Notes: a model not told the origin generated them from the sequence alone. DNA of 64,000 bases from Paraburkholderia sp. Ac-20340 (GCF_017104965.1 NZ_JAAGPR010000022.1:1-64000), one strand, 5' to 3'; numbered from the stretch's first letter, positions 1 to 10,679 are shown. Numbers and translations: made by a program.

Positions 1-235
1 CGAGCTTGACGATGATGTTGGAGAGGAAGCCCCGGAAGACTTCGAAGCTGAGTTCCGAAGTGAGGCTCTGGTCAAACAGGAACAACAGGAAAGGCAGGAA
101 AATGAATAGAAGTGCACCGCTCACGCGATGACCGATCGATACGCGACCGGCCAACGGCAGGCGGTATGCGAACAATATCTGCCCAAGCCCGATGTTCCGG
201 TATTCCGGCCTCGGTTTTTTTGCGGCTTCTGCCAT
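1..235 (-). CDS. sdhC: Succinate dehydrogenase cytochrome b556 subunit, N-terminal part
   Basis: The reading frame starts at an ATG at 235 and leaves the window at base 1, so about 78 residues are visible. The protein opens with MAEAAKKPRPEYRNIGL, then a conserved VSIGHRVSGALLF segment that begins the first transmembrane helix. The S-x-x-HR-x-SG pattern is the SdhC signature, contributing to the quinone site and heme b environment in the inner membrane. SdhC anchors the SdhAB dimer and passes electrons to ubiquinone. A GGGG purine run 7-10 bases upstream can serve as ribosome-binding site. It faces away from the same-strand GntR gene, and the rest of an sdhCDAB operon is expected just outside the window. 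Identification is firm. Confidence 0.9.
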   Translation of the reverse strand, partial: MAEAAKKPRPEYRNIGLGQILFAYRLPLAGRVSIGHRVSGALLFIFLPFLLFLFDQSLTSELSFEVFRGFLSNIIVKL

Positions 236-251
236 GCTAGACCCCTACTAT

Positions 252-261
252 GTGTTAACAC
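252..261. promoter_or_regulatory. Possible operator in the sdhC leader
   Basis: GTGTTAACAC is a perfect 10-bp palindrome about 17 bases upstream of the sdhC ATG. A TAAAAT-like -10 element on the minus strand (271-276) would place the transcription start just before it, so a protein bound here could block sdh transcription. It differs in sequence from the palindrome at 1239-1258. Function is inferred from position only. Confidence 0.3.
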
Positions 262-382
262 TAATACGCAATTTTACCGCCATTTCTTTTCGCGCTGCAG
301 CGAAATCAGCCCTGCTAACCGCTGATGCGCGCACGAAAAGACCGGCGCTGGGGAGAGCCCGCTTGTCTCCTGCGGGCATTTT

Positions 383-1192
383 TCAACTCAAGTCATTCTG
401 ATAGTAGTACCCAGTTGTGACATACCAACCTCGGCGTACCTCGACCGGTCGGTCTCCATAGGTATAGGACACCCGATCGACGGAAAGCAATGGAAAGCCA
501 GCCGGCACATTGAGCAGATCGGCCACTGCGGGCTCGGCGGCCACGGCGCGGATCTTCTCGGTCGCACGGATCATGCGCGTGCCGAAGTCGGCTTCGAACA
601 TGGCGTAGAGCGGGCCTTTGTATTCAGCGAGGCGCTCGGCCGTGAGGCCGCGAAACACGCCGCCCGGCAGCCAGATTTCGTCGAGTACGGTACTCTCGCC
701 GTCGAACTGCAGCAGACGCTTGATGAGCACCACCGGATCGGCGGGCTTCAAATCGAGCTGACGTGCGATCTCGGCGGAGGCGCGCATGCGGCGGCATTCC
801 AGCAGACGGCTGACGTGCGGATGCTCCGCGCCGTCATCTGCCAGCAATCTAAGAAAGCGAAACTGGGCGCGCTCTTCGTTGTGCGTCGCAACAAATGTGC
901 CCTTGCCTTGACGCCGCACCAGCAGGTTGTCGGCGGCCAGTTCGTCGATCGCCTTGCGCACGGTCCCCTGGCTGACCTTGTATCGGGCAGCCAGTTCGAC
1001 TTCGCTGGGGATGATTTCACCGGGCTTCCACTCGCCGGTTTCGAGGCTCTGGGTGATGAGCCCTTTGATCTGCTGGTAGAGTGGACTGAAGGTAGGGGAC
1101 GGCGAAGGCGCCGCGGACGCGGACGCAGGCGTTCCGCTCTCAGGAGCGGAAGAGTTCGCGTTGCTGACCGGGTTCGCATTCATGGCGCGCAT
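383..1192 (-). CDS. GntR-family (HutC/FarR type) transcriptional regulator
   Basis: The 269-residue protein has a low-complexity Ser/Ala/Pro N-terminus (residues 1-36), then a winged helix GntR domain (about 37-105) with the typical PSEVELAARYKVSQGTVRKA recognition region and the RRQGKGTFV wing. The rest is a UTRA effector domain, which marks the HutC subfamily. It lies between sdhC (same strand, downstream) and divergent mdh. That position is conserved in Burkholderiales as far as I know and suggests control of sdh and/or mdh by a carboxylate, but the effector cannot be read from sequence. A perfect palindrome 47 bp upstream of its start is the likely autoregulatory site. A second in-frame ATG lies three codons downstream. 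Confidence 0.88.
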   Translation of the reverse strand: MRAMNANPVSNANSSAPESGTPASASAAPSPSPTFSPLYQQIKGLITQSLETGEWKPGEIIPSEVELAARYKVSQGTVRKAIDELAADNLLVRRQGKGTFVATHNEERAQFRFLRLLADDGAEHPHVSRLLECRRMRASAEIARQLDLKPADPVVLIKRLLQFDGESTVLDEIWLPGGVFRGLTAERLAEYKGPLYAMFEADFGTRMIRATEKIRAVAAEPAVADLLNVPAGFPLLSVDRVSYTYGDRPVEVRRGWYVTTGYYYQNDLS

Positions 1193-1238
1193 TTCAACAT
1201 AAAGCCCTCTGGAAATCTACCCTTTTGGGCACAACAGA

Positions 1239-1258
1239 TATGTCTTATATAAGACATA
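1239..1258. promoter_or_regulatory. 20-bp perfect palindrome, likely GntR operator
   Basis: TATGTCTTATATAAGACATA reads the same on both strands. It lies in the divergent region between the GntR regulator and mdh, 47 bp upstream of the GntR start and just before a TTGACT/TAAACT promoter-like pair pointing toward mdh. Dyad symmetry with outer GT...AC bases fits GntR-family operators. Its binder is inferred, not shown. Confidence 0.7.
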
Positions 1259-1266
1259 AGATAGTG

Positions 1267-1295
1267 TTGACTTTACCCATTGCGAATCCTAAACT
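1267..1295 (+). promoter_or_regulatory. Candidate sigma-70 promoter toward mdh
   Basis: TTGACT (1267-1272), a 17-bp spacer and TAAACT (1290-1295) form a plausible promoter 9 bp downstream of the palindrome. If used for mdh it would give a leader of over 400 nt. A second weak candidate closer to mdh is TTCACG (1660) with TATAGA (1685). Confidence 0.35.
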
Positions 1296-1737
1296 CCCGA
1301 TCGAGCAAGGGTTTGCGGGTGCCCGCGGGCAATTCATTTGTCGCCGCCGGCTGCATCCGCACTTCGTGGCGAATGCGCCGCAGTCCGCCTTGCACATGCT
1401 GTTCCTTCTAGCAGTCATGCAGTAGCGGTTTCGATCCGCCCCGCCCGCGCACCCTCCGCGCGGCGCGCCTGTGGACCGTCCCAGCCGAGCTGTTGCAGGA
1501 ATCGGCACACGCAAGCGGTCCGCGTCAGGCGCCCTGTCAAGGGCGTTCCAGTTCATTCCCAGGCTTCGTCGTACAGGTTACCGGCATGGCGGCCCGCCCG
1601 CCGGCGCGCACACCAGGCCCAGCAAGGCCTCGGCAGCACGCCGACAAGAGACCGTCTGATTCACGAACGCTTCGCGTAACGCGCATATAGAATGGCGCTT
1701 TACCCTGGCGAATAACGCATCTTCCTGGAGATTTTCA

Positions 1738-2721
1738 ATGGCTAAGCCCGCAAAGCGCGTTGCCGTCACCGGCGCCGCAGGTCAGATCGCTTACTCCCTG
1801 CTGTTCCGCATCGCCAACGGCGACCTGCTCGGCAAGGACCAGCCCGTCATCCTGCAACTGCTGGACCTGCCGCAGGCGCAAGCCGCCGTCAACGGCGTCG
1901 TGATGGAACTGGACGACTGCGCATTCCCGCTGCTCGCGGGCGTGGTCATCACGGACGACCCGAAGGTCGCGTTCAAGGACGCCGACGTCGCACTGCTGGT
2001 TGGCGCACGTCCGCGCTCGAAGGGCATGGAACGTAAGGATCTGCTGTCGGCCAACGCTGAAATCTTCACGGTTCAGGGCAAGGCGCTGAACGACGTCGCC
2101 AGCCGCGACGTGAAGGTGCTGGTCGTCGGCAACCCGGCCAACACGAACGCCTACATCGCCATGAAGTCGGCGCCGGATCTGCCGAAGAAGAACTTCACGG
2201 CCATGCTGCGTCTGGACCACAACCGCGCGCTGTCGCAACTGGCAGCCAAGTCGGGCAAGCCGGTCGCTTCGATCGAAAAGCTCGCCGTGTGGGGCAACCA
2301 CTCGCCGACGATGTACCCCGACTTCCGTTTCGCCACGGTCGAAGGCCAGTCGCTCAACGCGCTGATCAACGACGACGAATGGAACCGCAACACGTTCATC
2401 CCGACGGTCGGCAAGCGCGGCGCGGCGATCATCGAAGCGCGCGGCCTGTCGTCGGCAGCTTCGGCCGCCAACGCAGCGATCGACCACGTGCGTGACTGGG
2501 TCCTCGGCACGAACGGCAAGTGGGTCACGATGGGCATCCCGTCGGACGGCTCGTACGAAATCCCGGAAGACATCATCTACGGCGTGCCGGTTACCTGCGA
2601 AAACGGCGAGTACAAGCGCGTCGAAGGCCTGGAAATCGACGCATTCTCGCGCGAAAAGATGACGGGCACGCTCAACGAGCTGCTCGAAGAGCGCGACGGC
2701 GTCGCTCACCTGCTCAAGTAA
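1738..2721 (+). CDS. mdh: Malate dehydrogenase
   Basis: The 327-residue protein is the NAD-dependent malate dehydrogenase that interconverts malate and oxaloacetate in the cytoplasmic TCA cycle. The N-terminus has the Rossmann motif [17 protein letters not shown]. The substrate-binding segment MLRLDHNRA and the catalytic-histidine motif [12 protein letters not shown] are intact. Length and layout match the long, cytosolic-type bacterial Mdh (about 325-330 residues). A GGAG ribosome-binding site lies 8 bases before the ATG. It is divergent from the GntR gene and followed by a CitE-like lyase gene. A GC-rich imperfect hairpin after the stop (about 2739-2769) may terminate some transcripts. Confidence 0.97.
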
Positions 2722-2902
2722 GCTCGATGCAGGCAAACCGGAACCCCGTTGCAATGCGGCGGGCTCCGGTTCTTGCGCGGGAATCCGTGGCCTTCGATGC
2801 CGCCGTCCCGCGCACTGATCCGCACGCGCCTTGACCCGCTCATGGCGCACAGGACGCGTACGAATCAGGTTTTCCCCCAAACTACGATCCCTGACGCCGA
2901 AG

Positions 2903-3904
2903 ATGCGCGCCATTCTCCCAGCCGAAGTGCTGTTTGACGGCGAAGCGCCGCCTACCCTCCTGCCCGCGTGCGATCACTACGCCGGCAGCGAGAAGCTGAT
3001 GCTGAAGTCTCTCGCGCTGCAGCAGCAGCTCGGCCCGGTATTCGACATCACGCTCGACTGCGAAGACGGCGCCCAGGTCGGCCGCGAAGCCGAACACGCG
3101 GAACTCGTCGCTTCCCTGCTCGGCAGCGAACACGACCGGTTCGGGCGTGTCGGCGTCCGTATCCACGATTTCCATCATCCGCACTGGCGCGACGACGTCC
3201 GCCTGATCCTGCGCGCCGCCAAACGCGCGCCCGCCTTCATCACGCTGCCGAAGATCCGCACCGTGGGCGACGCCGCCGAGATGACTGCGTTCATCGAAGC
3301 CACGCGCGTCGAAATGGGCATCGACAAAGCCATTCCCGTCCAGTTGCTGATCGAAACGCATGGCGCACTCGCGCGCGCCTTCGATCTGGCCGCGCTGCGC
3401 GGCGTGGAATCGCTGAGCTTCGGGCTGATGGACTTCGTTTCCGCCCACGACGGCGCGATTCCCGACAGCGCCATGCGCTCGCCCGGCCAGTTCGATCACC
3501 CGCTCGTGCGGCGCGCCAAGCTGGAAATCGCCGCGGCTTGCCACGCCTTCGGCAAGGTTCCGTCACACAACGTGAGCACCGAAGTGCGCGATATGGACAG
3601 CGTCGCGAATGACGCCCGTCGCGCGCGCAACGAATTCGGCTACACACGCATGTGGAGCATTCATCCCGCGCAGATTCCGGTCATCGTGACCGCTTTCGCG
3701 CCGCGCGACGAAGAAATTACGACCGCCGCCGAGATTCTGCTGGCCGCCCAGCACGCCCAGTGGGGCCCGACGCGCCACGGCGATACGCTGCACGATCGCG
3801 CGAGTTATCGCTATTACTGGTCGGTGCTGCGCCGTGCGCGCTCGACCGGCCGCGCGGTGCCGCTCGAGGCCGCACCGCTGTTCGGCGAGACAACCAGCGC
3901 ATGA
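2903..3904 (+). CDS. HpcH/HpaI aldolase / CitE-like CoA-ester lyase
   Basis: The 333-residue protein has the HpcH/HpaI (citE) TIM-barrel features: ACDHYAGSEKLMLKS, then TLDCEDGAQVG with acidic metal-site residues, VRIHDFHHPHW, and the LIETHGAL strand. It most resembles malyl-CoA/methylmalyl-CoA lyase-like or citrate-lyase-beta-like proteins, which cleave CoA thioesters in a Mg2+-dependent way. The exact substrate cannot be told. I chose the ATG at 2903 because homology begins at MRAILPAEVLFDGE. An in-frame ATG at 2831 would add 24 unconserved, arginine-rich residues. Its position between mdh and acnA suggests a link to C4 or glyoxylate-type metabolism, but this is inference. Confidence 0.82.
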   Translation: MRAILPAEVLFDGEAPPTLLPACDHYAGSEKLMLKSLALQQQLGPVFDITLDCEDGAQVGREAEHAELVASLLGSEHDRFGRVGVRIHDFHHPHWRDDVRLILRAAKRAPAFITLPKIRTVGDAAEMTAFIEATRVEMGIDKAIPVQLLIETHGALARAFDLAALRGVESLSFGLMDFVSAHDGAIPDSAMRSPGQFDHPLVRRAKLEIAAACHAFGKVPSHNVSTEVRDMDSVANDARRARNEFGYTRMWSIHPAQIPVIVTAFAPRDEEITTAAEILLAAQHAQWGPTRHGDTLHDRASYRYYWSVLRRARSTGRAVPLEAAPLFGETTSA

Positions 3905-4140
3905 GGCAAAGACGTGCGAGGAGACAGGAGCAGATCGCACATCATCGGGTTGCCCGGAACCTGGGGTTCTCCCTGGTCTCGCGCATTTTTTTGCGCACCG
4001 GAAAAACTGAAGTTCGTACCCATAAATAGGTGAAAATAGCGTCCGCTGCGCGCTCACGGGGCGCGCGCAGTGCAACCGGCGGCCGCCGCTTTGCGGCCGC
4101 GCACTGATCAACCGATTTAAGAGATAAAAGGTCTGACTCC

Positions 4141-4668
4141 ATGAAGAAACTGCTGATCGCTACCGTCATCGGCGCGCTGTCCTCGACGCTGCTGCTGGCC
4201 GCTACCGACGCTGCCGCGCAAGGCACCACGACGACCGCCAAGAAGCCCGCGAAGCCGGCTCCGAAGCACCGCATCATCAAGCGCAAGGCCAACCCGGCCA
4301 AGGAAGCCAAGGTCGACGCGATCCCGGAAGGCTCGGAACACTGGAGCTGCGCTGAAGGCATGCAGTTCGACCTGAAGGGCGACATGGCACGTGACCAGAT
4401 CGTCACCGTTCACTGGGCGAACAAGAACTACAACCTGCCGCGTCAAACCACGACGACGGGCGCGGACCGCTTCCACGACGCCGCTACCGGCCTCGACCTG
4501 GTCGTGATCCCGACCAAGGCGATGCTGTTCTCGGACAAGGACAGCTCGCGTCTGGCCGACGAGTGCAAGACCGCGGCCATGCAACAAGGCGCGATGGCGC
4601 CGACGCAAGCCAACGCGCTGAACCGCGCGGCTCCGGCTGCTGGCGCGAGCGCGGCTTCGGGTCAGTAA
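4141..4668 (+). CDS. Secreted MliC-like (lysozyme-inhibitor fold) protein
   Basis: The 175-residue protein starts with a Sec signal peptide (residues 1 to about 27, cleavage near DAAAQG), followed by a Lys/Pro-rich linker. A single domain (about 60-145) shows HWSCAEGMQFDL, WANKNYNL, a T-TGADRF turn, KAMLFS and a closing conserved cysteine in LADEC. This order resembles the membrane-bound/periplasmic lysozyme inhibitor fold (MliC/PliC), with the two cysteines placed to form a disulfide. There is no lipobox, so it should be soluble in the periplasm. An AAAAGG ribosome-binding site precedes the ATG. The fold assignment is moderate and inhibitory activity is not established. The C-terminus is an Ala/Ser-rich tail. 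Confidence 0.65.
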   Translation: MKKLLIATVIGALSSTLLLAATDAAAQGTTTTAKKPAKPAPKHRIIKRKANPAKEAKVDAIPEGSEHWSCAEGMQFDLKGDMARDQIVTVHWANKNYNLPRQTTTTGADRFHDAATGLDLVVIPTKAMLFSDKDSSRLADECKTAAMQQGAMAPTQANALNRAAPAAGASAASGQ

Positions 4669-4686
4669 AGGCCGCGGGACGCCTCG

Positions 4687-5412
4687 ATGTCCGCACCGGT
4701 CGCCAACGTCAGGCCGCAGCCCGATCCGGTACTCGTCGATATCGTCGACGATGTGCTTGACGGGTTTGCCAAAGACGGGCTCGACAGCGCGCGCGCGCTG
4801 CCGACGGCCCGGCACTGCCTGATCGACACGCCCGGCTGCGGATTCGAGGCGCTCTCCTCCCCGCCCTGCAACAAACTGCTGGGCCCTTACGGCACGCACG
4901 CGATGGAAAACGTGCCGTTCAAGATGGCGTTTCCCGCCGAATTCCACGCCCAGACTGCCGCCGAAGCCGCCATGACGCTGCACGGCCAGCTCGCGCAACG
5001 GGGCAGAACGGCGCAAGACATCAAGCGCATCACCATTCGGACGCACGCCGCGGACTACGAAGACGACGTGGCGCGCGACGTGCGCATCGACGCATTGCGC
5101 GCGAAAACGGTCTGCGTGGAAGACGCGCAATTCACGCGCGACTATCACGATCCCGCGAAGCGTTCGATCGCCAACGCGCTCAGCGTCGAATTCAACGACG
5201 GCACGACGCTGCCCGAAGTCGTGGTGGAATATCCGATCGGCCATCAGCGACGCCGCGCACAAGGCCTCCCGCTGCCGATCGAGACGTTCCGCGCCAACCT
5301 CGCGCACCGTTTCGCGCCGAAGCAGCAACAGGCCATTCTTGAAGTTTCGCTCGATGCGGCACGGCTTGACGCCATGCCGGTGCATGAATACGTAGACTTG
5401 TATGTGATCTGA
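4687..5412 (+). pseudogene. prpD: Internally deleted 2-methylcitrate dehydratase (PrpD) remnant
   Basis: The frame is open from ATG to stop but encodes 241 residues, half of the roughly 480-residue PrpD. Residues 1 to about 62 match the PrpD N-terminus (VRPQPDPVLVDIVDDVL, then a changed DTPGCG where DTLGCG is usual). The sequence then jumps directly to GPYGTHAMENVPFKMAFPAEFH, deep in the C-terminal half. A second jump at ITIRTH|AADYEDD removes about 35 more residues. The end (KRSIANALSVEF to EYVDLYVI) is intact. Both deletions are in frame. PrpD normally dehydrates 2-methylcitrate in propionate breakdown, and this product lacks most of the catalytic domain. It sits 18 bp after the MliC-like gene and just before acnA. 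The alignment is from memory of the family, so exact boundaries are approximate. Confidence 0.85.
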
Positions 5413-5418
5413 GTTACG

Positions 5419-5468
5419 AGGCAACTCGCAGGCAATTCGCAGGTAACTCGCAGGCAACAAGCAGGCAG
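5419..5468. repeat. 11-bp tandem repeats upstream of acnA
   Basis: Four consecutive 11-bp units with consensus AGGCAACTCGC (variants AGGCAATTCGC, AGGTAACTCGC, AGGCAACAAGC) are followed by a partial fifth unit AGGCAG. They begin just after the prpD remnant stop and end about 65 bp before the acnA start. The period is close to one DNA helical turn. Confidence 0.85.
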
Positions 5469-5533
5469 AATCCGGTATCAGCAGCACACGTGAAGTAAAG
5501 CGTTATTTCCGCGATTAAACGAAGGAAAACACC

Positions 5534-8251
<2,718 letters not shown>

Positions 8252-8303
8252 GCAAAGCTTTTTTGCAGGTGCCGCGCCCGGCAACGGGTGCGGTCACACT
8301 TGG

Positions 8304-8330
8304 AGCCCGGCGCAAGTCGGGCTTTTTTTT
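8304..8330 (+). terminator. Rho-independent terminator of acnA
   Basis: AGCCCG (8304-8309), an 8-nt loop and CGGGCT (8318-8323), followed by a run of T to 8330, about 50 bp after the acnA stop. Confidence 0.85.
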
Positions 8331-8344
8331 CGCGTTGCCGGCGA

Positions 8345-8437
8345 ATTTTGATCGGCGTAACGTTGAATCGCCTCTTGAGAACAGGCGAGCCTTATGAACC
8401 CCGGTCTACGGACAACGTCCAGACCGGGATTTTTTTT
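8345..8437 (+). ncRNA. Candidate small RNA ending in a strong terminator
   Basis: Between the acnA terminator and the next gene lies a stem-loop CGCCT (8369-8373)/AGGCG (8383-8387), a short linker, and then a long hairpin. That hairpin pairs CCCGGTCT (8400-8407) with AGACCGGG (8421-8428), with an inner GGAC-AAC-GTCC stem, and is followed by A and eight Ts (8430-8437). Because acnA already has its own terminator, the second may end a separate short transcript. A weak TTGCCG (8335) and TAACGT (8358) pair with 17-bp spacing could be its promoter. No RNA family was recognised, and a simple double terminator is the alternative. Confidence 0.35.
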
Positions 8438-8505
8438 GGATGCTTCGGGGAAGGTCGCGCGCCGGGCAGGAAAAAAAAGCGGGCGCTGCGGGAGGAATTC
8501 TTGAA

Positions 8506-8715
8506 ATGACGGATCACCGAATGAGGAGTTCGGCATCGCCCCAGCCAGAGCTAGACCCGTCACGAACACCATTATCGGGCCTCGTCCCGAACCCGTCATT
8601 AGCACAAGGCGCAAGAATCCATTACGGATATTGTCAAGATATGGAGACGCGTCCTGTGGTCGCAGTTTTTGGCGGGGTTTTCGGGAAACCCAGGCCGCTG
8701 CGCCGCATCCGATAA
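8506..8715 (+). CDS. Small hypothetical ORF, doubtful
   Basis: This 69-codon frame is preceded by a very good ribosome-binding site (GGAGGA at 8491-8496, 9 bases before the ATG) and ends just before the YigZ-family gene. The peptide is rich in Pro, Arg and Ser, has no recognisable domain, signal peptide or membrane helix, and its base composition is not clearly coding. It is listed mainly because of the ribosome-binding site. Confidence 0.22.
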   Translation: MTDHRMRSSASPQPELDPSRTPLSGLVPNPSLAQGARIHYGYCQDMETRPVVAVFGGVFGKPRPLRRIR

Positions 8716-8748
8716 CATGACGGTTTCGTCCACGTCGCCGCGCCTGCC

Positions 8749-9342
8749 TTGCCCACCTTCACCCTAGCCTCTACCGTCAGCGCGGAGCTCGAGATCCGCA
8801 AGAGCCGCTTTATCGGCCTCGCGATTCCGGTCGCCGACCGCGACGCGGCCATGATCGAGCTGCGCCGTCTGCGCGACGAACACCCGACCGCCACGCACGT
8901 CTGCTGGGCGCTGCTGGCGGGCGGCCAGTCCGGCATGTCCGACGATGGCGAGCCTTCCGGCACCGCAGGACGGCCGATCCTCGAAGTCCTGCGCCACCAC
9001 GATCTGGACGGCGTGCTGGCCGCCGTGGTGCGCTATTACGGCGGCGTCAAGCTGGGCGCGGGCGGCCTCGTGCGCGCCTATACCGACGCCATCGCCAGCG
9101 CATTGCAGGACGCGCCGCGCGTGGAGCGCATCGCCCAGGCCAGGTTCATGGTGGAAGTCGGCTATCCCGACGAGACGCGCGTGCGCCACTGGATCGAGCA
9201 GAACCAGCACACACTCGTGGACAGCCGCTACACGATGACGGTGCGGCTGACGATCCAGTTGCCTGCTACGGCCGTGGACGCCGCGCGCGACGTGCTGCGC
9301 GACCTTACGCAAGGGCGCGCGGGCTTTCCCGAGCACGAGTAA
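8749..9342 (+). CDS. yigZ: IMPACT/YigZ family protein
   Basis: The 197-residue protein matches the YigZ/IMPACT family: an N-terminal domain with ELEIRKSRFIGLAIPV, THVCWALLAG, the signature SDDGEPSGTAGRPIL and RYYGGVKLGAGGLVRAY, then a smaller C-terminal DUF1949-like domain with SRYTMTVRLTIQLP. Family members are linked to translation control or stress, but the bacterial role is poorly defined. The likely start is the TTG at 8749 (reading PTFTLASTV next), because an in-frame stop lies at 8713 and no ATG is in frame before the conserved region. It is monocistronic in appearance. Confidence 0.88.
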   Translation: MPTFTLASTVSAELEIRKSRFIGLAIPVADRDAAMIELRRLRDEHPTATHVCWALLAGGQSGMSDDGEPSGTAGRPILEVLRHHDLDGVLAAVVRYYGGVKLGAGGLVRAYTDAIASALQDAPRVERIAQARFMVEVGYPDETRVRHWIEQNQHTLVDSRYTMTVRLTIQLPATAVDAARDVLRDLTQGRAGFPEHE

Positions 9343-9365
9343 AAGCGCAGCCAAAGCGTGCGCAC

Positions 9366-9395
9366 AAAAAAAAGCCGCCGATAAAGATCGGCGGC
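9366..9395 (-). terminator. Intrinsic terminator for minus-strand transcription
   Basis: GCCGCCGAT (9374-9382), loop AAAG and ATCGGCGGC (9387-9395) form a perfect 9-bp stem. On the minus strand it is followed by eight Ts (9373-9366). On the plus strand there is no T tail, so it should stop leftward transcripts, although no leftward gene lies to its right before 9980. Confidence 0.8.
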
Positions 9396-9651
9396 TAACA
9401 GGGGACGTGAAGAACAACCGCGAATCGACTATCGAATCGACCCGACGCACCCATCATGGCTTCGCAAAATTAAGGCAAACTTAAACGCGCATAAAAGCAT
9501 GCGAAATCTTGCGTAGCTCGAAATGACACGCACGCGCTGAAAGCGCCGAAATTTCCGATCGCTATAATCGATTCGAGTCCTGATTCGAGTCCGACGGCGC
9601 ACCGCCTGCTGGCGCGAGCCGCCCGGTTGTTACCCACGGGGAAGAACCGCC

Positions 9652-9891
9652 ATGATTTTCGATCGTCTGAGAGCCGGTGCCGGTCCCGAACGCCGCCATC
9701 GCGTCTGGAGCAAACTGCGTATTTTCGTCGCCGCTATCGGCACGCTGGGTTCGGCTGCGGGCATCGCCATCGCTGTGATCGGGCTGGTGGAGTTCAATCA
9801 CACCAAGGTCGTGGTGGGCGCGCTGGTGATCATCTTTTCGACCGCCGTGTACGTGTCGATTCTCGCGCGCGATCGCAATCGCGTCGATTGA
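9652..9891 (+). CDS. Small two-helix membrane protein, unknown function
   Basis: The 79-residue protein has a basic N-terminal region (residues 1-23), two hydrophobic helices (about 24-46 and 52-72) and a short charged tail DRNRVD, so it should be an inner-membrane hairpin with both ends in the cytoplasm. A GGGGAAGAA ribosome-binding site precedes the ATG. Small proteins of this kind are common in Burkholderia, but I recognise no function. The gene stands alone, with a leftward gene ending about 90 bp downstream. Confidence 0.65.
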   Translation: MIFDRLRAGAGPERRHRVWSKLRIFVAAIGTLGSAAGIAIAVIGLVEFNHTKVVVGALVIIFSTAVYVSILARDRNRVD

Positions 9892-9979
9892 CGATCGACG
9901 ATCGATGCGGATATCCAGGCAGTTTGAGTTGCCGCGATGAATCGGGCGCGCCGTGTTTCAGGCGCGCCTGTCCCGGCTT

Positions 9980-10591
9980 TTATTGCACGCGCTCGCCGTT
10001 GCGCGTCACTTCTACAGCGGTCGCGCCCACGTAATCTGCGCGGACGTTGTCGCCCACTTTGAGCGTGCCCATCGGCACGTCTTTGGGTACGTTCACCACC
10101 ACCGTGCGCGTCGGCCCACGCAGCGTCACCTTGCGGTTCTTGTGGTCGATCTTCTGCACCGTCGCCACCACCTGCACGGAGCGCGCCGTCGCCGTCACGC
10201 CGTCCGAAGTTGGCGTGGCCGCCGTGGTTTCCACGCGCTCGCGAATGCCCTTGGTATCCACTTTGTCCGCGCGCAGCAGCAGCGCGTCCTTGTAGAGAAT
10301 GTTCACCTGGTCGCCGGGCGCGAGTTTGCTGACATTCGCAACCGCCGGGTCGACCGCGACCGTCACCGCCTTGCCGCTCTGGCCGCGCAAGGTGACGGAA
10401 TTCGTCGCGGGATCTACTTTCACCACATGCGCCACAGTCTGGATTTCGCCCAGTTGCAGCACGCCGGCGGGGGCGCTTGCAGCAGCGTCAGCTGCCGCAG
10501 CCGTTTGCGCACAAAACGGCGCGGTTATCGCAAGTCCAAGCAGCACAGCGGTCATACGCAACATCGGTTTCGCATGTTCGTTGAAGCGCAT
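9980..10591 (-). CDS. Secreted two-repeat protein, unknown function
   Basis: The 203-residue protein has a signal peptide ending near AAAADAA (about residue 35). The mature part holds two similar beta-rich repeats. Repeat one reads VVKVDPATNSVTLRGQSGKAVTVAVDP followed by LAPGDQVNILYKDALLL. Repeat two reads VQKIDHKNRKVTLRGPTRTVVVNVPKD followed by LKVGDNVRADYVGATAVEV. Each repeat looks like a small OB-like/DUF5666-like barrel with a 'K-GD-V' turn. It is probably periplasmic. No catalytic motif is visible and the function is unknown. Confidence 0.75.
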   Translation of the reverse strand: MRFNEHAKPMLRMTAVLLGLAITAPFCAQTAAAADAAASAPAGVLQLGEIQTVAHVVKVDPATNSVTLRGQSGKAVTVAVDPAVANVSKLAPGDQVNILYKDALLLRADKVDTKGIRERVETTAATPTSDGVTATARSVQVVATVQKIDHKNRKVTLRGPTRTVVVNVPKDVPMGTLKVGDNVRADYVGATAVEVTRNGERVQ

Positions 10592-10679
10592 TGCATGTTC
10601 CCCTTATTGGTGGATATTCATCGCGACGGTGAATTCTATATGCATAGCTAATTATTTTTGAATCGCTGCGGGCGAAACA

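Noticed and set aside
1735..2913. Long minus-strand open frame opposite mdh
   Set aside because: It lies entirely over mdh, is Arg/Val-rich and has no domain; it results from high GC in the opposite frame.
3981..3996. GCGCA-TTTTTT-TGCGC as a terminator after the CitE-like gene
   Set aside because: The T run is in the loop, not after the stem, so it does not fit an intrinsic terminator.
4117..5487. 456-codon minus-strand frame over the MliC-like and prpD remnant genes
   Set aside because: No ribosome-binding site or homology, and composition typical of a shadow frame. The plus-strand products are recognisable families.
8682..8705. GGGTTT...AAACCC hairpin before the YigZ-family gene as a terminator
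   Set aside because: No T tail in either direction and a short stem.
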